Shown here: one piece after another, positions 60,199-64,000 of the stretch | Numbering within the stretch: the first letter of the stretch is position 1 | Layout of the letters: every line of letters begins with the position of its first letter | Assembly (NCBI GenBank): GCA_038503065.1 | Contig: JBCAMK010000003.1 | Span: 3,410,001-3,474,000 of the forward strand | Direction of reading: 5' to 3' | Length of the DNA stretch: 64,000 nucleotides | Source: Paragyromitra xinjiangensis | Lineage: Eukaryota; Ascomycota; Pezizomycetes; Pezizales; Discinaceae | Notes under the pieces: model-generated | What the model was told of the DNA's origin: nothing | Seen by the model: only the letters and a program-made list of their open reading frames with translations | Database searches by the model: none | Program-made: the position numbers and the translations under genes

Positions 60199-62419
60199 AT
60201 GATGATGGATTATGACCATCTTTCCCCTACTGGCTCTCGTTCACCTCTGGCCTCGTCGAACTCTTCATGTCCTGATCGTAATCCTACACCCACAACGGCC
60301 GACGACGATCTCCACATACAGAGGCCCCCACGAGCATGCGAATACTGCCGTCAACATAAAGTACGTTGTGATATCGACCTGCGAGATCCATCAGGCACTT
60401 GTGGACGTTGTCAAAAGGCTGGCCGGGAATGCGTTAGCAGTTCGTATTCAAGGAAACGTCGAAAAACGACAGATTCTCGGGTTCTCGACTTAGAGAAAAA
60501 GGTTGAGAAGCTAACTTCACGTCTCGATGAACTCGAACGGAAGGGCGGTGAGGAGGATCAAGGGACAAACAACCAAACGACTGAAGTGGGTGGTTTCAGC
60601 GACCGATATGGTGGAGGGAGCGGTTCCCATGTAACGCCTGTTGTATTCGTCGAACCTCCAAACAATCCGGATGCCACTCCCATCCAGCAAGATGTAATTG
60701 ATCGCCAAATCGTAAGCGTTGAATTAGCAGGTCGCATGTTCCAGCACTATGTTACCAATCTGGCAACCATCTTCCCGGCCGTCGTCTTCCCACCTGATAC
60801 CCCGTCATCGGATATCCGAAGGCAGAGACCGGTTCTGTTTCTTTCAATTCTAACTGCTGCTTCAGCAGAGTTCGATGGTTTGCTGCAAGGAAAACTTCAC
60901 TCGGAATTGCTGAAGTGTTTTTCTGATCAGATCATACATCGTGGAATTAAGACTCTTGAACTTGTACAGGCGCTTACAGTATCGGTCTTATGGCATCGCC
61001 CACCCGAGACCGCTGGCGGGAACAACCTCAATCAGTTCATCCATATGGCTGCAATTATGGCACATGATATCGCAATCACAAGGAGCAATGCCAGTAAAAA
61101 GTATCCAGGGGGCTCGGACCCCGCCACAGCTGCGAAGGTAGAACAGCAGTGGAGGGAGCATTTCCCGATGGGGACAGGGTGGAGGTTTATGATTTGGGGT
61201 TTCAATCCTGATTCTTCCCTCCCGGAAAGTAGACGGGCGCTTCTGTCCTGCTACTTCATGTGCTCAAAGTTTGTGCTCCCCCAATACTGCCCGATGACAA
61301 ATATTTGAAGCTAATACTTTAGGATAAAGTATTGCCCGACTTACGCGGCGGCCTAACATATTCCCTTTCACAAGTTACATCTCAGAATGCATAGAATTTC
61401 TAGAAACCTCCAACGAGCCTGGTGTCTACACCTCCGACAGAAATTTCGTCCAATGGGTTAAACTCTCCCGCGTGGCCGAACGATTCGCAGTAGTTCCTCC
61501 TCCCGGCGAATCCGTTGCGGACCTTAGTGCTTCTGAGCTCCATGCCAAAATCGCCTTAGAAGGTTTTTTGGAACAGATAGCAGAATGGCGACGAACAGCT
61601 ACGGATGTTATAACACCCGCGCTAAGCCTCTTCGCTCACAGCGCAACAAAGCATATGTATGATCTTATCCTGTACTCTGAGCACATCGCAGAAGAATTTC
61701 GACCTTTCGCTTTCGAGACTTTAATCGCGCATGCCCAACAAGAGCCCAGCAGGAAGCAGCTGACAAAATTCCGCGCCGATGCGGTACGAGCATGCTTGGT
61801 AACCTTACACTCTTGTTTCGATAATTTCCTTGCACTGTCGCCGGAGTTTGCTCGTTCGCTCCCGGGCATTTTTTACATAGAGATCGGCTACGCTATCGGG
61901 ATACTCGTGAAAATTTTATTTGCTGCTTTATTATCGAGTCCTACCCACCGCATCTTGGACGTGGGCCAAGTCAAATTCACTGAATACGTAGACCGCCTCA
62001 TCGTATTCCTAGCTGAGGTCACAACGCGGGACCGGCGCTTTGCAGCAAAGAGGTTACGAGAAATCATTATGGGGCTGAAGAGCTTTGTCGAGAAGCACAG
62101 GCAGAAAGCGATTGAGGCAGCTGTGGTAGCTTCTAAAAGCAACGTGCAACCATTCGAGCGAACTGGTGCTACTAACACACCTGCATCACCACTACCGCCA
62201 TTGACGCCACAGCAGAGCTATTTACCATCTCCGGGAAGTGGAATGGATTCGAGTCTACCGTTCGTGAGTTATCCGGATGTGAGTCGCAGTGAGGTGGGGT
62301 ATACTGCGGGTGGACTGCAGGGGATCGATAGTACAGATTCAATGATGTGGGAAGGGTTTCCTTTGACAGAGTTTTTGCAGTTGGATGGCGCGCCAGGTTT
62401 GTACCCACCATGGGGATAG
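60199..62419 (+). CDS. Zn2Cys6 transcription factor
   Basis: Gal4-type regulator of 719 residues. I start at the ATG at 60199 (MMMDYDHLSP); the in-frame codon just upstream is TTG. Exons 60199-61268 and 61330-62419 with a 61-nt intron (donor GTTTGT, branch GCTAATAC, acceptor ATAAAG). The zinc cluster is CEYCRQHKVRC then DIDLRDPSGTCGRCQKAGREC (residues 47-78; C-x2-C-x6-C-x10-C-x2-C-x6-C). A basic linker and a coiled-coil-like dimerisation helix (about 93-116, VLDLEKKVEKLTSRLDELER) follow. The middle region carries RMFQHYVTNLATIFPAVVFP and, across the intron, CSNIARLTRRPNIFPFTSYI. The C-terminal 60 residues are Pro/Ser-rich with acidic patches. It is the nearest gene to the acyltransferase pseudogene and might have controlled it, which is inference. 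Confidence 0.9.
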
Positions 62420-62747
62420 CTGTAGCTTGAAGTTCAGGGTTTATATATTTTGTATGTACTTATAATAGTTTATATAGGTTGGCAGTTCATGTGCTGTTGG
62501 GTTGTGCCTTTCTTGCTTTTCCTAGGAAGTTATAGTTATGAAGGGGCTCGTGGATCTTCGTATTGTCAAACTAAATGTTGTTAGTCATGTGTTAGTCAAC
62601 ATAGGCATTCTGCAGGTCCCTCAAATGCCGGAGGGTCTGTCTCAGTCAAACTGGGGATTTTATCATCCCACTAATATAGTATCTGGGACAGTCACGTTTA
62701 CTGAACTCTAAGTCCTTTCTCAACCCTAAAAAGCACAAATCTCTATG
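62420..62747. other. 3' flank of regulator gene
   Basis: Contains TA-rich 3' flank sequence. Nothing else recognised. Confidence 0.6.
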
Positions 62748-62910
62748 ATTGATTGATATTGATTGATTGATAATTTATCAAGCGCATCCAACCCAAATCT
62801 CTATGAGCTCGCAACAGCCATTCCGCAGAATTTGTGGTTTTCCTAGTTCTGTATCAAGATAACCTAAAGGCTTGGATGCGCGTGTGAATTATCAATCAAT
62901 CAATCAATCG
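62748..62910. mobile_element. small inverted-repeat element with GATT/AATC arms
   Basis: Left arm 62748-62793 (ATTGATTGATAATTTATCAA then GCGCATCCAA) is the near inverted complement of the right arm 62861-62910 (TTGGATGCGCGTGTGAATTA then TCAATCAATC). The spacer is about 70 bp, so the whole could fold back as a hairpin. The right arm matches the repeat at 3991-4040. The string AAATCTCTATGA is duplicated at 62738 and 62794, around the left arm. Consistent with a MITE or its remnant. Confidence 0.5.
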
Positions 62911-63159
62911 GTGCTACAATAAGACCAACTTTAGAGCTGGCGAGTGACCACGCATGATTCCCACAGACTGATGTTTTTCCTGCTCTGTGTATGCGTGTGT
63001 GCATATGTGTACTTAAATATTCTAACCGTGGCCGAAATAGACAAGTCATCCGTTGAGTATACGTATACACACTCTCTGGAGTCGCCGAGACTTCCTAAAA
63101 CGAGCCTGTTGGGAGCCTAGAGGGTGTGACTAAAAGCCATCTTAAGCTATCCCATAGTC

Positions 63160-63749
63160 CAGCTATATATATGTTCCAACCGATATTGCATTAGGGCCCA
63201 TTTACAAATGGGTCGGCCGGTAGGAAAATAGGCCAACCTATTTACAGACAGGACCACCTTGAGTATCGGCTGGCCCATCTACAAGATGACACTTAAAGAT
63301 GGCCAATCTTCAAATGAAAATTTTTTTCAACCATAGCCATAGCTCAGACTCTTAATCACCTCCAACAACCACTGCACTTAACCATCACAACTTCATCTCG
63401 GGACACTTTAAATGCTCCCCAATTTTGATACTTGAATTTTCATTCTCTACTGGTAATGTACTGTATTGCATACCATATTGTGCACCTTTGGGAGAAGTCA
63501 CATATCTCAAGTTGTAGTTAAAAAGAGAGTTCATCATCATGATTATCAGGTTGTAGTAGATTTCCCAAACTGCTATAATAGTATGTGGTGATCATTATAC
63601 TTGTGTGGTGTACCTCATTTAGAAACATGGAATTCTTTGAATATGGGACATCTTTTAGTATCAATTTGTAAATGGGCCAGCCGATACTCAAAGTGGTCCT
63701 GTTTGTAAATAGGCGAGGATTGAATACCGGCCGGAACATATATAGCCTG
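63160..63749. mobile_element. MITE-like element with long inverted repeats
   Basis: Outer ends CAGCTATATATATGTTCC (63160) and, inverted, CAGGCTATATATGTTCC (63749) are paired. A second, longer inverted match lies inside: 63237-63284 (CCTATTTACAGACAGGACCA, then CTTGAGTATCGGCTGGCCCA) against the complement of 63667-63714. Differences between arms include C/T changes. No transposase frame lies between them (an open frame at 63518-63802 crosses the right arm and is meaningless). Size about 590 bp, typical of a non-autonomous DNA transposon. Confidence 0.6.
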
Positions 63750-64000
63750 ATGCTCTTGTTTTGGTGAAGCAACTGATTTTCCACACCACTTTTAGAAAAC
63801 AAATGATATCTGACAGGAATCTAGCTACATAAAAGTACCGAATATACCAAAAATTCCGAAGTTTCTACAGATGGAGCGAACTTATATACTATACGTCTAG
63901 TATACCTATGTATGGTAATACGTATGCCGCCAGCTCGGTATTCTTATTCTTCGAATTCTCTGTGATGCTTCAAGTTCCTTTTCCAATACTCCATATCACA
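63750..64000. other. AT-rich end of window
   Basis: No gene or repeat recognised in the last 250 bp. Confidence 0.5.

Noticed and set aside
1..64000. CRISPR arrays, bacterial operons or rRNA genes
   Set aside because: None seen; gene structure is eukaryotic throughout.

Overview
The window is nuclear DNA of a filamentous ascomycete (Pezizomycotina). A leotiomycete-like fungus is my guess, but nothing in the sequence fixes the species. The evidence is the gene structure: almost every protein gene must be assembled from exons separated by 50-80 nt introns with GTRNGT-like donors, CTAAC/CTAAT-like branch sites and YAG acceptors. The families also fit: two Zn2Cys6 regulators, a long BCS1-type AAA protein, an RTA1 exporter-like protein, an LtrA protein and secreted plant-material enzymes. 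All exon models were worked out by hand. For all but one of the multi-exon genes (the 16.4-20.6 kb regulator), exon lengths add up to an intact reading frame.

Layout. 0-1.3 kb: 3' part of a gamma-glutamyltranspeptidase. 1.3-9.8 kb: gene-poor block. 9.8-12.7 kb: BCS1-like AAA ATPase. 12.7-16.4 kb: gene-free. 16.4-20.6 kb (-): Zn2Cys6 regulator. 24.7-25.6 kb: HTH/CENP-B-type protein that looks like a transposase without its catalytic domain. 30.6-31.4 kb: eIF1A. 32.3-33.1 kb (-): F-box/ankyrin protein. 34.7-36.8 kb (-): LtrA membrane protein with a 9-nt exon. 37.8-39.3 kb (-): secreted subtilase. 41.0-41.7 kb (-): two-domain ABM-like protein. 42.6 kb (-): tRNA-Gln(CUG). 43.0-44.0 kb (-): rhamnogalacturonan acetylesterase. 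45.5-47.6 kb (-): acidic single-TM protein. 48.7-50.0 kb (-): mitochondrial phosphate carrier. 51.3-52.7 kb: gene relics and a candidate solo LTR. 52.8-54.2 kb: AYR1-like SDR. 54.9-56.1 kb (-): RTA1-like protein. 58.15-59.3 kb (-): wax-synthase-type acyltransferase pseudogene. 60.2-62.4 kb: second Zn2Cys6 regulator. 62.7-63.75 kb: two inverted-repeat elements.

Housekeeping genes (eIF1A, phosphate carrier, tRNA) lie among accessory genes. The most interesting context is 52.8-62.4 kb: an SDR reductase, an RTA1-type membrane protein, a broken O-acyltransferase and a Zn2Cys6 activator. This set would be typical of a small metabolite or lipid-modification cluster that has lost a working enzyme; that link is inference. 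Stops, frameshifts and TGG-to-TAG-like changes in the acyltransferase fit mutation of the RIP type.
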